A stretch of DNA of 41,602 bases from Chitinophagaceae bacterium (GTDB taxonomy: Bacteria; Bacteroidota; Bacteroidia; Chitinophagales; Chitinophagaceae). Both the position numbers and the translations under genes were made by a program. The DNA lies in the NCBI GenBank assembly GCA_947476485.1, contig CANJQU010000029.1, positions 1 through 41,602 on the forward strand, written 5' to 3'. The notes under the pieces were generated by a model. The model saw only the letters and a program-made list of their open reading frames with translations, had not been told where the DNA came from and did not search any database. Of this stretch, positions 1 to 7,963 are shown in pieces (positions within the stretch are counted from its first letter, which is position 1; each line of letters begins with the position of its first letter).

Positions 1-1411
1 ATTTAAATTGCAGGAGTGGAGTTGATATTTCCTCCTCGGTTTTTTTGGTACCGTCAATACACATTTTACCGCCAAAGCCGAGTTTTGAGCAACTGTGATC
101 CAATACATCCATTGGCCCCTGGCTAAAGTAAATGTCGGTGAGCGGGTTTACGTTATTAAACACATACTTTGCAAGAGTCTTATAGTCATCGATCTTAATG
201 CCACTGTTCGCGACTCCATCTGTAAGCACCAGTATCTTGTTGAACATCATTTGTCCCGCTCCCCACATCGCATTCATTACCTTCTGTCCCTGTCCGGCAT
301 ATTCTTTATTAATAGCCGTGATCACCAGGTTATGAAACACACCTTCTACAGGCATATTCATATCGGTGATCTCGGGCACCATGGTCATCTTTATGGGTGC
401 AAGAAATATACGCTCAGTCGCTTTTCCCAGCCATGCATCCTCCTGCGGTGGTATACCTACTATCGTAGCGGGGTATATAGCATCCTTTCGGTGTGTGATA
501 GCTGTAACATGAAACCTCGGGTAAAAGTCAGGCAATGAATAGTAACCGGTATGATCTCCAAACGGGCCTTCCCATATCAGGTCTTCGCCCGGATCCACAT
601 AGCCCTCTATAATGAAGTCCGCGTCAGCAGGCACCTCCAGTTCAGGCTGAGTGATACAGCGCACCAATTCCACTTTCTTTTTCCTGAGGAAACCCGCCAG
701 CATGTATTCATCCACATTTTCCGGCAATGGCGCAGTTGCGGAATAAGTGTATACCGGATCACCGCCAAGCGCCACCGCCACAGGCATGCGCTTACCGAGC
801 TTTTTATATTCGTTAAAGTGCCGGGCGGATACTTTGTGCTTGTGCCAGTGCATGCCCGTCATCGTTGGTTCGAATACCTGCATGCGATACATGCCGATAT
901 TTCGTATCCCGTTATTAGGGTCCTTGGTATGTATAGCAGGGAGCGTGATGAACCTCCCGCCATCCTCCGGCCAGCATTTTAATATGGGCAATTTATCAAG
1001 ATCCGGCTTTTCCATTACTACTTCCTGGCATGCACCCCGACCGTTGATCACTTTAGGCATCCAGGAGGCAAATTTGCCAAGCTGGGGCAACATTGCCAGT
1101 TTTTCCAGTATGCCATTCTTAGGTGCGGATAATTTCTTGAAGAGATCCTCTATATCACGCGTCACATCATCAAGGGTATTTACGCCGAGGGCAATACACA
1201 TGCGCCTTTCGCTGCCCATGGAGTTGATCAGCAAAGGAAAATCTGTTCCGGTATTTTCAAATAACAGCGCCTTATTTCTATCAGGTGTTTTCGAGATACG
1301 GTCTGTTATCTCAGCGATCTCCAGTACAGGGTCCACAAAGGTTTTTATTCTCACCAGTTCACCTGCCTGCTCCAATACCTCTATAAATGCTCGCAGCGAT
1401 TTGTATGCCAT
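1..1411 (-). CDS. ubiD: UbiD-family decarboxylase (3' end beyond window)
   Basis: An open frame of 470 codons starts at ATG 1411 and runs leftward off the window edge without a stop, so the C-terminus is missing. The protein begins MAYKSLRAFIEVLEQAGELV and contains the family signature EGPFGDHTGYYS in its middle, including the conserved acidic residues around the active site. UbiD enzymes are cytosolic (de)carboxylases that use prenylated FMN to act on aromatic or unsaturated acids, classically in quinone synthesis; Bacteroidota usually make menaquinone, so the actual substrate here is uncertain. The cofactor-making partner UbiX is encoded at 18126-18683. A perfect TACCTTTG box lies 4 bases upstream of the ATG, which suggests a leaderless or very short-leader mRNA. 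Family assignment is firm; substrate is not. Confidence 0.93.
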   Translation of the reverse strand, partial: MAYKSLRAFIEVLEQAGELVRIKTFVDPVLEIAEITDRISKTPDRNKALLFENTGTDFPLLINSMGSERRMCIALGVNTLDDVTRDIEDLFKKLSAPKNGILEKLAMLPQLGKFASWMPKVINGRGACQEVVMEKPDLDKLPILKCWPEDGGRFITLPAIHTKDPNNGIRNIGMYRMQVFEPTMTGMHWHKHKVSARHFNEYKKLGKRMPVAVALGGDPVYTYSATAPLPENVDEYMLAGFLRKKKVELVRCITQPELEVPADADFIIEGYVDPGEDLIWEGPFGDHTGYYSLPDFYPRFHVTAITHRKDAIYPATIVGIPPQEDAWLGKATERIFLAPIKMTMVPEITDMNMPVEGVFHNLVITAINKEYAGQGQKVMNAMWGAGQMMFNKILVLTDGVANSGIKIDDYKTLAKYVFNNVNPLTDIYFSQGPMDVLDHSCSKLGFGGKMCIDGTKKTEEEISTPLLQFK

Positions 1412-1415
1412 AAGG

Positions 1416-1423
1416 CAAAGGTA
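1416..1423 (-). promoter_or_regulatory. -7 promoter box of the ubiD gene
   Basis: On the minus strand this reads TACCTTTG, an exact match to the Bacteroidota -7 consensus TAnnTTTG, 4 bases before the ATG of the UbiD gene. The -33 TTG element is not clear at the usual spacing. Confidence 0.45.
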
Positions 1424-1465
1424 AGTAACAGCAAACTGTAATTCGGAAAGCCCCTATAGTCAAAA

Positions 1466-2578
1466 CTAATCTATACCCTTGCCTATAACCAGTGATGGTT
1501 TCATTTTATTCGTTATCCGCTTTCCTAATCGCATGAACGGACGCTCGACACAGTAGTGCAATGCTGCAGACACAGCCACGACACACAGAATACATAACAC
1601 CGTGATCCACGCAAAATTGATCGCCTTATTCGGCCCTGAAAGGTATTTTTCTACGTATATGTACACGGTATTTATTACAACAACATGCACCAGGTAGATA
1701 CCATAAGATATTTTGCCCAGGAACACCAATACCCGGTTTTCAAGAAACCTTTGCACCCGTTTACTATGCAGAATGGCAACAAGGAAAACAAAACAGGACA
1801 GGCATGTATATGTGAAGAAATCTATACCGAGGAAGCCGGCCAAATATTTATACGAGGGGCCCAACGGGGAAATACCGTCTATCTGCCTTATAGAGAACAG
1901 AATAATCGCGGCAATGAGCAGAGGAAACCTGTACTTAAACCAATTTGTTTGCCTGAATGATGCGTCCGTGATCTTTTCATAATTGGCGCTGGCCATGATG
2001 CCGAATAGAAAAAGGTAGCTGAACAGAAGATTATTGCCCAGGATGAGGGTTACCACAATGAAATATGGAATTAGCCTTTTGTTTTTCAAGGCCAGCACTA
2101 TAAAAAAGGGCATTAGGAAAGACCCCATCATTTCCAGCGAAAGTGTCCAGCCGGGATAATAGAATTTATTGTGGAAACGAAGCAAAAAAGCCTCTTCCCA
2201 AAACTCGTGCTTATTGTAAATAAAGAGATCCTTGAATGTCTCGAAATTCCATTCATTCCGGAAAGCAAAAAGTGCGCTCCACAACACGATCAGGAAGTAT
2301 GCCGGGAACAACCTGAAAACCCTGCTCACATAAAATTGCTTTATGTTAAGCGGCTTGCCTAGTACAATATATTTATACGAAAGCACAAAACCACTCAGTA
2401 CAAAAAAGAAAGAAACAGCATCATTGCCATTAAAAAAAAGAAAAATATAATGCATATTCATTTTATCCTGAAAATTGCGGGCCATAAAATGCCCGCCAAA
2501 CACCATTAAAGCAGCAATACCCCTTGCAGAGTCCAGGTATTTAAAATGTTTTTCAGAATTAGCCGGGTTGTCGGGCAT
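1466..2578 (-). CDS. Acyltransferase 3 (OafA/YrhL-type) integral membrane protein
   Basis: 370 residues with about ten hydrophobic segments, the usual size and layout of the acyltransferase-3 family, which transfers acyl groups (often acetyl) onto surface polysaccharides, lipids or other envelope molecules. The N-terminus has the family signature LDSARGIAALMVFGGH, with the conserved R19 and H30 in R-x10-H spacing. A second family-typical stretch, SFFFVLSGFVLSYKY, follows. A positively charged tail after the last membrane segment (HYCVERPFMRLGKRITNK) is typical. The gene stands alone: it is divergent from the lipoprotein at 2748 and follows the UbiD gene by about 50 bases on its far side. The acceptor substrate cannot be read from sequence. 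Confidence 0.9.
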   Translation of the reverse strand: MPDNPANSEKHFKYLDSARGIAALMVFGGHFMARNFQDKMNMHYIFLFFNGNDAVSFFFVLSGFVLSYKYIVLGKPLNIKQFYVSRVFRLFPAYFLIVLWSALFAFRNEWNFETFKDLFIYNKHEFWEEAFLLRFHNKFYYPGWTLSLEMMGSFLMPFFIVLALKNKRLIPYFIVVTLILGNNLLFSYLFLFGIMASANYEKITDASFRQTNWFKYRFPLLIAAIILFSIRQIDGISPLGPSYKYLAGFLGIDFFTYTCLSCFVFLVAILHSKRVQRFLENRVLVFLGKISYGIYLVHVVVINTVYIYVEKYLSGPNKAINFAWITVLCILCVVAVSAALHYCVERPFMRLGKRITNKMKPSLVIGKGID

Positions 2579-2747
2579 GGAAAATAAAAGTATACAATTT
2601 CTAAATGATTACAAATCTCTGCCGCATTTCACTTTTAGCAAAACATTCGCATTGCGGGGCATGAGTTTTATCTCTTTGTTAGCAAGATAGAATGAAAACC
2701 GTAGTTGTTGAAGTAAAAGATAGTTTAACCTTAAAAATCTCCAGATC

Positions 2748-3503
2748 ATGAAAACGATAAAATATTTAATAGCAGCGGTCATTGTTTCCACAGCGTTGTT
2801 TACCGGCTGTAAAAAAGAAGACCGCAATGATAGCCTTACAGCGTACGAGGCTAAGAAGATGGGGCCGAGGGCCAATATCACCTACCGGCTGCAAACTATT
2901 CCGCAAAGACCCGGATATATGTTGCAGTGGAATTCCGGCTCTGTTATCACAACCAATATTGTCTTTAATGGCTCCATAATCAATGGCGATGTTGGCGAAC
3001 TTATGTCATTTGATAGCCCGGGATTAAAGACCATAGACCTCACAAAGGCCTCACTTACCACCTTAGGATCGGTAAATGTCGCCTACAATAAGTATCTGAG
3101 GGGTAATTTCGCGGTCGAGATTGATCCGGTCAATTCAATGACTTCATTGATATTGAATGGCTACTTTTACCCCATTCCACCCCCAACTGGCGCAATTCCG
3201 TTTAGCCCGGTACCTATTGAGATAGCAGTGAGCACGCATGCAGTACTTAACAGTGTGCAGTTGGCCAACCTTTACATAGACAAATCCAACTATATTGCTA
3301 CTATTTCCCTTGATATAAACCAACTTACCCACGGTCTGACTCAGGCAATGCTCAACGGAGCAGCATTGACCGACGGGACCCTACTGATCAGTAATGAGTC
3401 TAATCCGCTTCTTTACGGAATCATCGTTAAGAATATGGAGAACTATATGCTGAACCTACAGTTTTCGGCTCAGTTAATGAACACGGCAAACCCCGTGCAA
3501 TAA
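2748..3503 (+). CDS. Predicted lipoprotein of unknown function
   Basis: 251 residues. The start MKTIKYLIAAVIVSTALFTGCKKED is a clear lipoprotein signal peptide with lipobox L-F-T-G-C at C21, followed by KKED. The rest is rich in beta-prone, Asn/Ser/Thr-containing sequence with no motif I recognise, consistent with an all-beta surface or periplasmic domain. Transcribed alone, divergent from the acyltransferase and followed by a strong terminator. I do not recognise the family. Confidence 0.75.
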   Translation: MKTIKYLIAAVIVSTALFTGCKKEDRNDSLTAYEAKKMGPRANITYRLQTIPQRPGYMLQWNSGSVITTNIVFNGSIINGDVGELMSFDSPGLKTIDLTKASLTTLGSVNVAYNKYLRGNFAVEIDPVNSMTSLILNGYFYPIPPPTGAIPFSPVPIEIAVSTHAVLNSVQLANLYIDKSNYIATISLDINQLTHGLTQAMLNGAALTDGTLLISNESNPLLYGIIVKNMENYMLNLQFSAQLMNTANPVQ

Positions 3504-3523
3504 CTAGCTGAGTTTGAACGGGA

Positions 3524-3553
3524 AACGCCGGGTGAAAACCTGGCGTTTTTTTT
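3524..3553 (+). terminator. Rho-independent terminator after the lipoprotein gene
   Basis: Stem AACGCCGGG / CCTGGCGTT (9 pairs, one G-T) with a 6-base loop TGAAAA, running into eight T residues. It lies 20 bases after the stop at 3503. Confidence 0.85.
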
Positions 3554-3641
3554 ATGCCTGGTAAGCACCCTCTCAATTCATGGAATAGCGCAACTGGTCC
3601 GCAATTCCGGGGCGCCTGGCGAATGAAGTCAATCTACTGCT

Positions 3642-3649
3642 TACCTTTG
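3642..3649 (+). promoter_or_regulatory. -7 promoter box of gltX
   Basis: TACCTTTG, an exact TAnnTTTG match, ends 8 bases before the gltX ATG, implying a transcript with almost no 5' leader. No convincing -33 TTG is visible. Confidence 0.45.
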
Positions 3650-3657
3650 CACTCCTT

Positions 3658-5208
3658 ATGAGTAAAAAAGTACGTGTAAGATTTGCCCCAAGCCCCACCG
3701 GCGGGCTGCACCTGGGCGGTGTGCGCACCGTGTTATATAACTACCTGTTTGCCCGCCGGCACGGTGGTGATTTCGTGCTTCGTATAGAGGATACCGACCA
3801 GACCCGGTTTGTAACCGGAGCTGAGCAGTATATCATGGATTGCCTGAAATGGTGTGGCCTTGAGCCCGATGAGAGCCCGGAAAAAGGCGGGCCTTTTGCA
3901 CCGTACCGCCAGAGCGAACGCAAGCACCTGTACTACGAATACGCACAGAAGCTTGTTGACTCAGGCCACGCTTACTATGCGTTTGATACTACTGAAGAAA
4001 TTGAAAAAATGCGCAACACTTACGGTACCGATGACCATAAAGCGCAGTATGATGAAACCACGCGCGTGCATATGCGCAACTCCCTCACTTTGCCTCCTGC
4101 CGAAGTAATAAAACTACTGGAAAGCGGCACTCCCTACGTGATCAGGATAAAGATGCCACGCAACCAGCAGATCAGGCTCACAGACATGATCAGGGGCGAG
4201 GTCACTTTCGACAGCTCACTGGTTGACGATAAGGTGCTGCTGAAAGCCGATGGTATGCCTACCTACCATCTCGCAGTGGTGGTAGATGATTACCTGATGC
4301 AGATCACACACGCCTTCAGGGGTGAGGAGTGGTTGCCCAGTGCTCCGGTGCATGTGCTGCTTTGGGAATACCTTGGCTGGAAAGAACACATGCCTCTGTG
4401 GGCCCACTTACCGCTGATCCTGAAACCGGACGGCAATGGTAAGCTCAGTAAGAGAGATGGCGATCGACTGGGATTCCCGGTATTTGCTATGAACTGGCTC
4501 GACCCGAAGACCAATGAGATCACCAAAGGCTTCCGCGAAATGGGCTTTATGCCGCAGGCCTTTGTAAACATGCTGGCGCTCCTTGGCTGGAACCCAGGTG
4601 TGGAAAAAGAGGTATTCTCCCTCGATGAGCTGGTGCAAACCTTCTCTATAGAACGTATACACAAGGGCGGCGCCAAATTCGATTTCGAAAAGGCTAAATG
4701 GTTCAATGCGCAATACATTCACCATGCGGATAATGAAACCCTGGCCACCCTTGCAAAACCATACATAGAAGAAGGACTTAAGAACGCTGTGGGCGGAACG
4801 CAGACTTACGACTCACGACTTACTACTCAGGAATACCTTCAAAAGATCGTTGGTCTTGTAAAAGACCGGTGCACGCTGCTGCCCGATCTTTGGGCCCAGT
4901 CGCACTTCTTCTTTGTGACTCCGGAGACAATAGATCTGCAGGCCATCAAGGAGAAGTGGAACGAACAGAAGCAACAGTTCTTCATCAACTGGGCCGCTAT
5001 CCTTGAGTCGCTGCCTGACTGGAATGAACAAGCCATAGAAGCCAGTTTCAATGAGCATGCCCAGCAACATGGCCTTAAAAAGGGCGATGTAATGCTGCCG
5101 CTCCGCATTATGCTGGTTGGCGGCAAGTATGGCCCCGGTGTGTTCATCATAGCAGATATGATCGGCAAAGAGGAAACTATAAAGCGTATAAACGCGGTAC
5201 GTTTCTGA
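3658..5208 (+). CDS. gltX: Glutamyl-tRNA synthetase
   Basis: 516 residues, a class I aminoacyl-tRNA synthetase that charges tRNA-Glu with glutamate in the cytosol. The N-terminus has RFAPSPTGGLHLGGVRT, which holds the HIGH-type ATP-binding motif (HLGG). The second catalytic motif KLSKRDGD sits near residue 262. The anticodon-binding C-terminal half follows (LLPLRIMLVGGKYGPG near the end). It is some 40 residues longer than the E. coli enzyme, in line with Bacteroidota homologues. The start is fixed by MSKKVRVRFAPSPTG and the promoter box immediately upstream. Single-gene transcription unit. Confidence 0.98.
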   Translation: MSKKVRVRFAPSPTGGLHLGGVRTVLYNYLFARRHGGDFVLRIEDTDQTRFVTGAEQYIMDCLKWCGLEPDESPEKGGPFAPYRQSERKHLYYEYAQKLVDSGHAYYAFDTTEEIEKMRNTYGTDDHKAQYDETTRVHMRNSLTLPPAEVIKLLESGTPYVIRIKMPRNQQIRLTDMIRGEVTFDSSLVDDKVLLKADGMPTYHLAVVVDDYLMQITHAFRGEEWLPSAPVHVLLWEYLGWKEHMPLWAHLPLILKPDGNGKLSKRDGDRLGFPVFAMNWLDPKTNEITKGFREMGFMPQAFVNMLALLGWNPGVEKEVFSLDELVQTFSIERIHKGGAKFDFEKAKWFNAQYIHHADNETLATLAKPYIEEGLKNAVGGTQTYDSRLTTQEYLQKIVGLVKDRCTLLPDLWAQSHFFFVTPETIDLQAIKEKWNEQKQQFFINWAAILESLPDWNEQAIEASFNEHAQQHGLKKGDVMLPLRIMLVGGKYGPGVFIIADMIGKEETIKRINAVRF

Positions 5209-5320
5209 TAACGCCACTCCGGTAACAAGTCCCCGTCATTGAGCGAAGGTGGTGGGCCGGGTGAGTGCTCATATACAGGTGTCTCTCCTGCTTCAAAAGT
5301 GTGTGAACACCTATGACCGT

Positions 5321-5587
5321 CTATGGAAAACTCTTATAAATATCTTTCCTATCTGCTATAGTGATAAAGCAGATAGTATCTTTTTTCAATTCTACTCCAA
5401 TACGATAATCGCCAATGCGAATACGGTAAAAGGTCTTGAAACCCTCCATCTTTTTTATGTGTGGTATATGCTGAATATCAACAGCTTCTTCCGCCTGAAG
5501 TATCGATTGTTTTATCTTAATAAGCACCTGGCTGTCTTTGATCCGGATGAGCTTTTTATGGAAGCTCTTATCAAATGATACTTTCAT
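5321..5587 (-). CDS. RelE/ParE-superfamily toxin
   Basis: 88 residues, MKVSFDKSFHKKLIRI at the start and YRIRIGDYRIGVELKKDTICFITIADRKDIYKSFP at the end, which is the usual RelE/ParE fold signature (R-I-G-D-Y-R-I-G followed by the terminal strand and a R-x-D-I-Y-K tail). Such toxins are ribosome-dependent mRNA endonucleases or gyrase poisons. The start codon overlaps the stop of the upstream antitoxin by one base (TAATG), so the two are translationally coupled. RelE- versus ParE-type activity cannot be told from sequence. Confidence 0.85.
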   Translation of the reverse strand: MKVSFDKSFHKKLIRIKDSQVLIKIKQSILQAEEAVDIQHIPHIKKMEGFKTFYRIRIGDYRIGVELKKDTICFITIADRKDIYKSFP

Positions 5588-5784
5588 TAAGCATCCAGGT
5601 GTTTGAATATGTCTTTGCGACTAACTGTTTTCCCGGTTTTTTCTTTCTTCATCAGCATTCCCAGTTGCAGATCTTCGGCTTGCGACGGGGTAAGCTTGCT
5701 TACCGTCTCCCCCAACTGCTTTGCCAGGGCTGTAAGCAACTGCAGGTTTCTGTTGTTATCGCTTTTAATGATTATGGAACCCAT
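5587..5784 (-). CDS. Antitoxin partner of the RelE-type toxin
   Basis: 65 residues (MGSIIIKSDNNRNLQLLTAL...KHLDA), small and charged, directly upstream of the toxin with a one-base stop/start overlap. The N-terminal strand followed by helices, and a C-terminal half rich in Lys that could wrap the toxin, fit small type II antitoxins. The family is not one I can name; the call rests mainly on size and on coupling to the toxin gene. A TAATTTTG promoter box lies at 5798-5805. Confidence 0.75.
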   Translation of the reverse strand: MGSIIIKSDNNRNLQLLTALAKQLGETVSKLTPSQAEDLQLGMLMKKEKTGKTVSRKDIFKHLDA

Positions 5785-5797
5785 AAACTCCTTTTTT

Positions 5798-5805
5798 CAA
5801 AATTA
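5798..5805 (-). promoter_or_regulatory. -7 promoter box of the toxin-antitoxin operon
   Basis: Minus-strand TAATTTTG matches TAnnTTTG and lies 13 bases before the antitoxin ATG at 5784. Confidence 0.4.
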
Positions 5806-5900
5806 CTTAAAATCCGCCCAATCTCAAAGCTGAACCAACGCATACACCCACGGCACGATTGTATTTCCCCACTTATTGTTACCTTCATAAAAACGCAGCT

Positions 5901-6650
5901 ATGAGAAAGTTGATTGTATTTGCAACCTGTATATTGCTCTGCACTGCTGTGCAGGCGCAGGATAAGGGCAACCGGCCAAAAGTGGGCGGCAAACCCGCCG
6001 ATGCTGCACCACTGCCCAACCTGCAAACCTGTGTGCACACCGCCCAGGCCAACCTGCTGCTCTTCACACAGGCGCAACCAAATGATGTGAACTCCATAAT
6101 AAAGGAGATAGAGGTGTATATAGACTCTATGCCCAAAAACAAGTCGGTTGCAGACCAGCAATTGGCCAAACACTTTACACCCCTCCGCCACTTCTTTCTC
6201 ACCACCGCCAACCGCACCAGCGTAGCTACACAGTTTTTTTATACCGTTGCGCCTTATAATTTCTGCATGTACAACGACACGGCACTGGCGCTGAATATAT
6301 GGGCGGTAAAGAACGGCGACCCTTACAACCTCAGCAAGATGACCGATAAGCGCATAGCCAGGCTGGCGCTCACCAACTGCCTCCTGCCCTCTCTTGCCGC
6401 GCTTGATGAGTTTAAGAACGGAGATATAAAGTATGTGGCGCTCAGTGTGTATTTTGGCGCCAAAGACACTCGCGAGGGGGCTCCGCATATGGCTACCGTA
6501 CCCTACTGCCTCACGCTCATTGCACGCCTCTCCGATATCATGCAGTATGCCGATGGCCTTATCACCGACAAGGGCCTCCTCGCTGTTGCAGAGGTGTACC
6601 TCGCTGATGAGGAGGGAGAGAAACGTCTGAACCTTGATCTTCATGAATAA
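5901..6650 (+). CDS. Exported protein of unknown function
   Basis: 249 residues from ATG 5901. The frame is open from 5859, but only via a TTG, and the ATG start gives a proper signal peptide MRKLIVFATCILLCTAVQAQ. The mature part is mostly helical-looking, with four Cys residues (NLQTCVHTA, YNFCMYND, LTNCLLPS, VPYCLTLI) that could form disulfides. I recognise no domain. It stands between the toxin-antitoxin pair (divergent) and a beta-barrel gene 89 bases downstream. Confidence 0.75.
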   Translation: MRKLIVFATCILLCTAVQAQDKGNRPKVGGKPADAAPLPNLQTCVHTAQANLLLFTQAQPNDVNSIIKEIEVYIDSMPKNKSVADQQLAKHFTPLRHFFLTTANRTSVATQFFYTVAPYNFCMYNDTALALNIWAVKNGDPYNLSKMTDKRIARLALTNCLLPSLAALDEFKNGDIKYVALSVYFGAKDTREGAPHMATVPYCLTLIARLSDIMQYADGLITDKGLLAVAEVYLADEEGEKRLNLDLHE

Positions 6651-6698
6651 AGGATTTTCGTGATTCGGGGTTTGTGATTACCGGCTGTGCTCTTTTTT

Positions 6699-6730
6699 TT
6701 GATACCTTTCCCTGCAATATTTTATCTTTA
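6699..6730 (+). promoter_or_regulatory. Promoter of the beta-barrel gene
   Basis: TTG at 6699-6701, a 21-base spacer, then TATCTTTA at 6723-6730, one mismatch from TAnnTTTG. The ATG at 6740 follows 9 bases later. Confidence 0.45.
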
Positions 6731-6739
6731 CTTTATTAA

Positions 6740-7429
6740 ATGGTATTGAAAACAATGCAAACAATCAGCAGGCATCCCTTTTTCTGCATGCTTACACTCC
6801 TTGTTTTACTGGCGGGAGTGCAAAAAGGGTATGCCCAGAATGTTTATAAAGAGCAGAAACTACGCACCTTTTCAGGTGGGTTTGTTGCCGGCGCCAACTT
6901 CTCTACCATAGACGATCATGACTTTATACACTACACCAAGATAGGCGCCAACCTGGGCGGAATAGGGTTTATGCGCTTCTCCTACCGCACCGACCTCAGC
7001 GTGGAAGTGCTCTTTTCCCAGAAGGGGCGGAACACCAGCACCTTCACCGGGACTAACAAACCGGGTCTTGATTTTATAAAGATGTATGACCGGCTCAACT
7101 ATATAGAGGTGCCGGTAATGATCAATTATATTGATGCGATCAAAGACCATTTTGGTGTGGGGCTGTCTTATGGCCGGCTCATGAATTACAGCGAGAAATA
7201 TGTTACCGACCGCAACCTGACCGTTCATCCCTCACCCAAGTATGTCTTTAACCAGGATGATATAGAGCTGCTGGCCGGCGCCGAGGTGCATCTATACAAG
7301 AACATCTATCTCACTGTGCGTTACCAGTATTCGCTCCTGCGCATACGCCAGGAAGGGTTTGGTGGTTTTACTTCTCCCGGGCAGCACAATAATCTCTGGG
7401 CGCTACGGATCGTGTACCTGTTCAATTAA
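6740..7429 (+). CDS. Porin-family outer membrane beta-barrel protein (PorT-like)
   Basis: 229 residues. A signal peptide (hydrophobic run then GVQKGYAQ) is followed by alternating beta strands such as GGFVAGANFSTID, DLSVEVLFSQKGR, LNYIEVPVMINY, FGVGLSYGRLMNY and IYLTVRYQYSLL, ending in an aromatic strand LWALRIVYLF with the C-terminal Phe expected for outer-membrane insertion. This is the common Bacteroidota eight-strand barrel family, which also contains the T9SS component PorT, but the resemblance is not enough to call it PorT. An in-frame ATG at 6755 (MQTISRHPFF) is an alternative start that would still leave a good signal peptide. Confidence 0.85.
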   Translation: MVLKTMQTISRHPFFCMLTLLVLLAGVQKGYAQNVYKEQKLRTFSGGFVAGANFSTIDDHDFIHYTKIGANLGGIGFMRFSYRTDLSVEVLFSQKGRNTSTFTGTNKPGLDFIKMYDRLNYIEVPVMINYIDAIKDHFGVGLSYGRLMNYSEKYVTDRNLTVHPSPKYVFNQDDIELLAGAEVHLYKNIYLTVRYQYSLLRIRQEGFGGFTSPGQHNNLWALRIVYLFN

Positions 7430-7789
7430 TTGAGATAAAAGATTTATTCCCGGCTTTCCTGCTGCTATTTCGCTTCAGTGGTTACCTGCCCTGAGCTTGC
7501 CGAAGGGGCACCATTCATCTTAGGATTATTATTTAGCTAAGGTTTAGCAAGCTTGTTGGGCAACTCTCTCCTTTTTAAAGGATGCGTGCAAAGGCACGAA
7601 CGAAGTTCATCCCGCAGGGGGAGGTGGTTGATGTTCTCTACTCCGTTACCCGCGTCTTTGCGACGAAGGAAGCAACCTTAAACAATATGTTCGAACAACT
7701 TGCGATGGGAAACGGAGATAAAATGGTCGACGGGGCTATAGTGACTAATAAGCGAATGTGCTAGAACTCTCATTGGCTAATTTTGATTC
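7430..7789. other. Gene-free spacer with repeat debris
   Basis: No convincing gene. It holds a CCCTGAGCTTGCCGAAGGG element at 7489-7507 that resembles short repeats common in Bacteroidota spacers, and a TTTGCGACGAAGGAAGCAACCTTA-like element around 7657-7680 that matches, inverted, another at about 11694-11721. A 60-codon open frame at 7582-7764 overlaps the second element and looks like chance. Confidence 0.5.
7778..7785 (+). promoter_or_regulatory. -7 promoter box of the small zinc-ribbon gene
   Basis: TAATTTTG, exact TAnnTTTG match, 4 bases before the ATG at 7790. It supports that start and that the small ORF is expressed. Confidence 0.4.
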
Positions 7790-7954
7790 ATGCCCGATCA
7801 CGAAATTTATTTAATTGGTGACCAACCGACAACTTGCCCAAAATGTGGGGCAAGAACGCATTTTGATCAGTTTGAAGAGGGTCAAGAAATGTATCAAGTA
7901 CACTGTTGCATAAACCCGGAGTGTGGTTTGGCATTTATAGCTGTGGAAAACTAA
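7790..7954 (+). CDS. Small zinc-ribbon protein, 54 residues
   Basis: Translates as MPDHEIYLIGDQPTTCPKCG followed by a 34-residue remainder. Cys16/Cys19 (CPKCG) and Cys39 or Cys40 with Cys45 (HCCINPECG) give two metal knuckles about 20 residues apart, the pattern of a zinc ribbon. The ORF converges on the end of the large helicase gene, with only 9 bases between the two stops, and shares its AT-rich composition, so it may belong to the same cassette although transcribed toward it. A TAATTTTG box sits just upstream. Its partner and role are unknown; it could be a nucleic-acid binding accessory subunit. Confidence 0.7.
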   Translation: MPDHEIYLIGDQPTTCPKCGARTHFDQFEEGQEMYQVHCCINPECGLAFIAVEN

Positions 7955-7963
7955 ACGGCCAAA

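Noticed and set aside
95-1424. Three plus-strand open frames of 143-225 codons at the window start
   Set aside because: They lie antisense to the clearly coding UbiD gene, which runs off the edge, and show no protein-like domains.
5772-6644. 290-codon minus-strand frame opposite the exported protein
   Set aside because: The plus-strand protein has a proper signal peptide; the minus frame is rich in Val/Gly/His and shows no motif, as expected for an antisense shadow.
7582-7764. 60-codon plus-strand open frame
   Set aside because: It overlaps repeat-like spacer sequence, has no promoter box and ends unremarkably; treated as chance.
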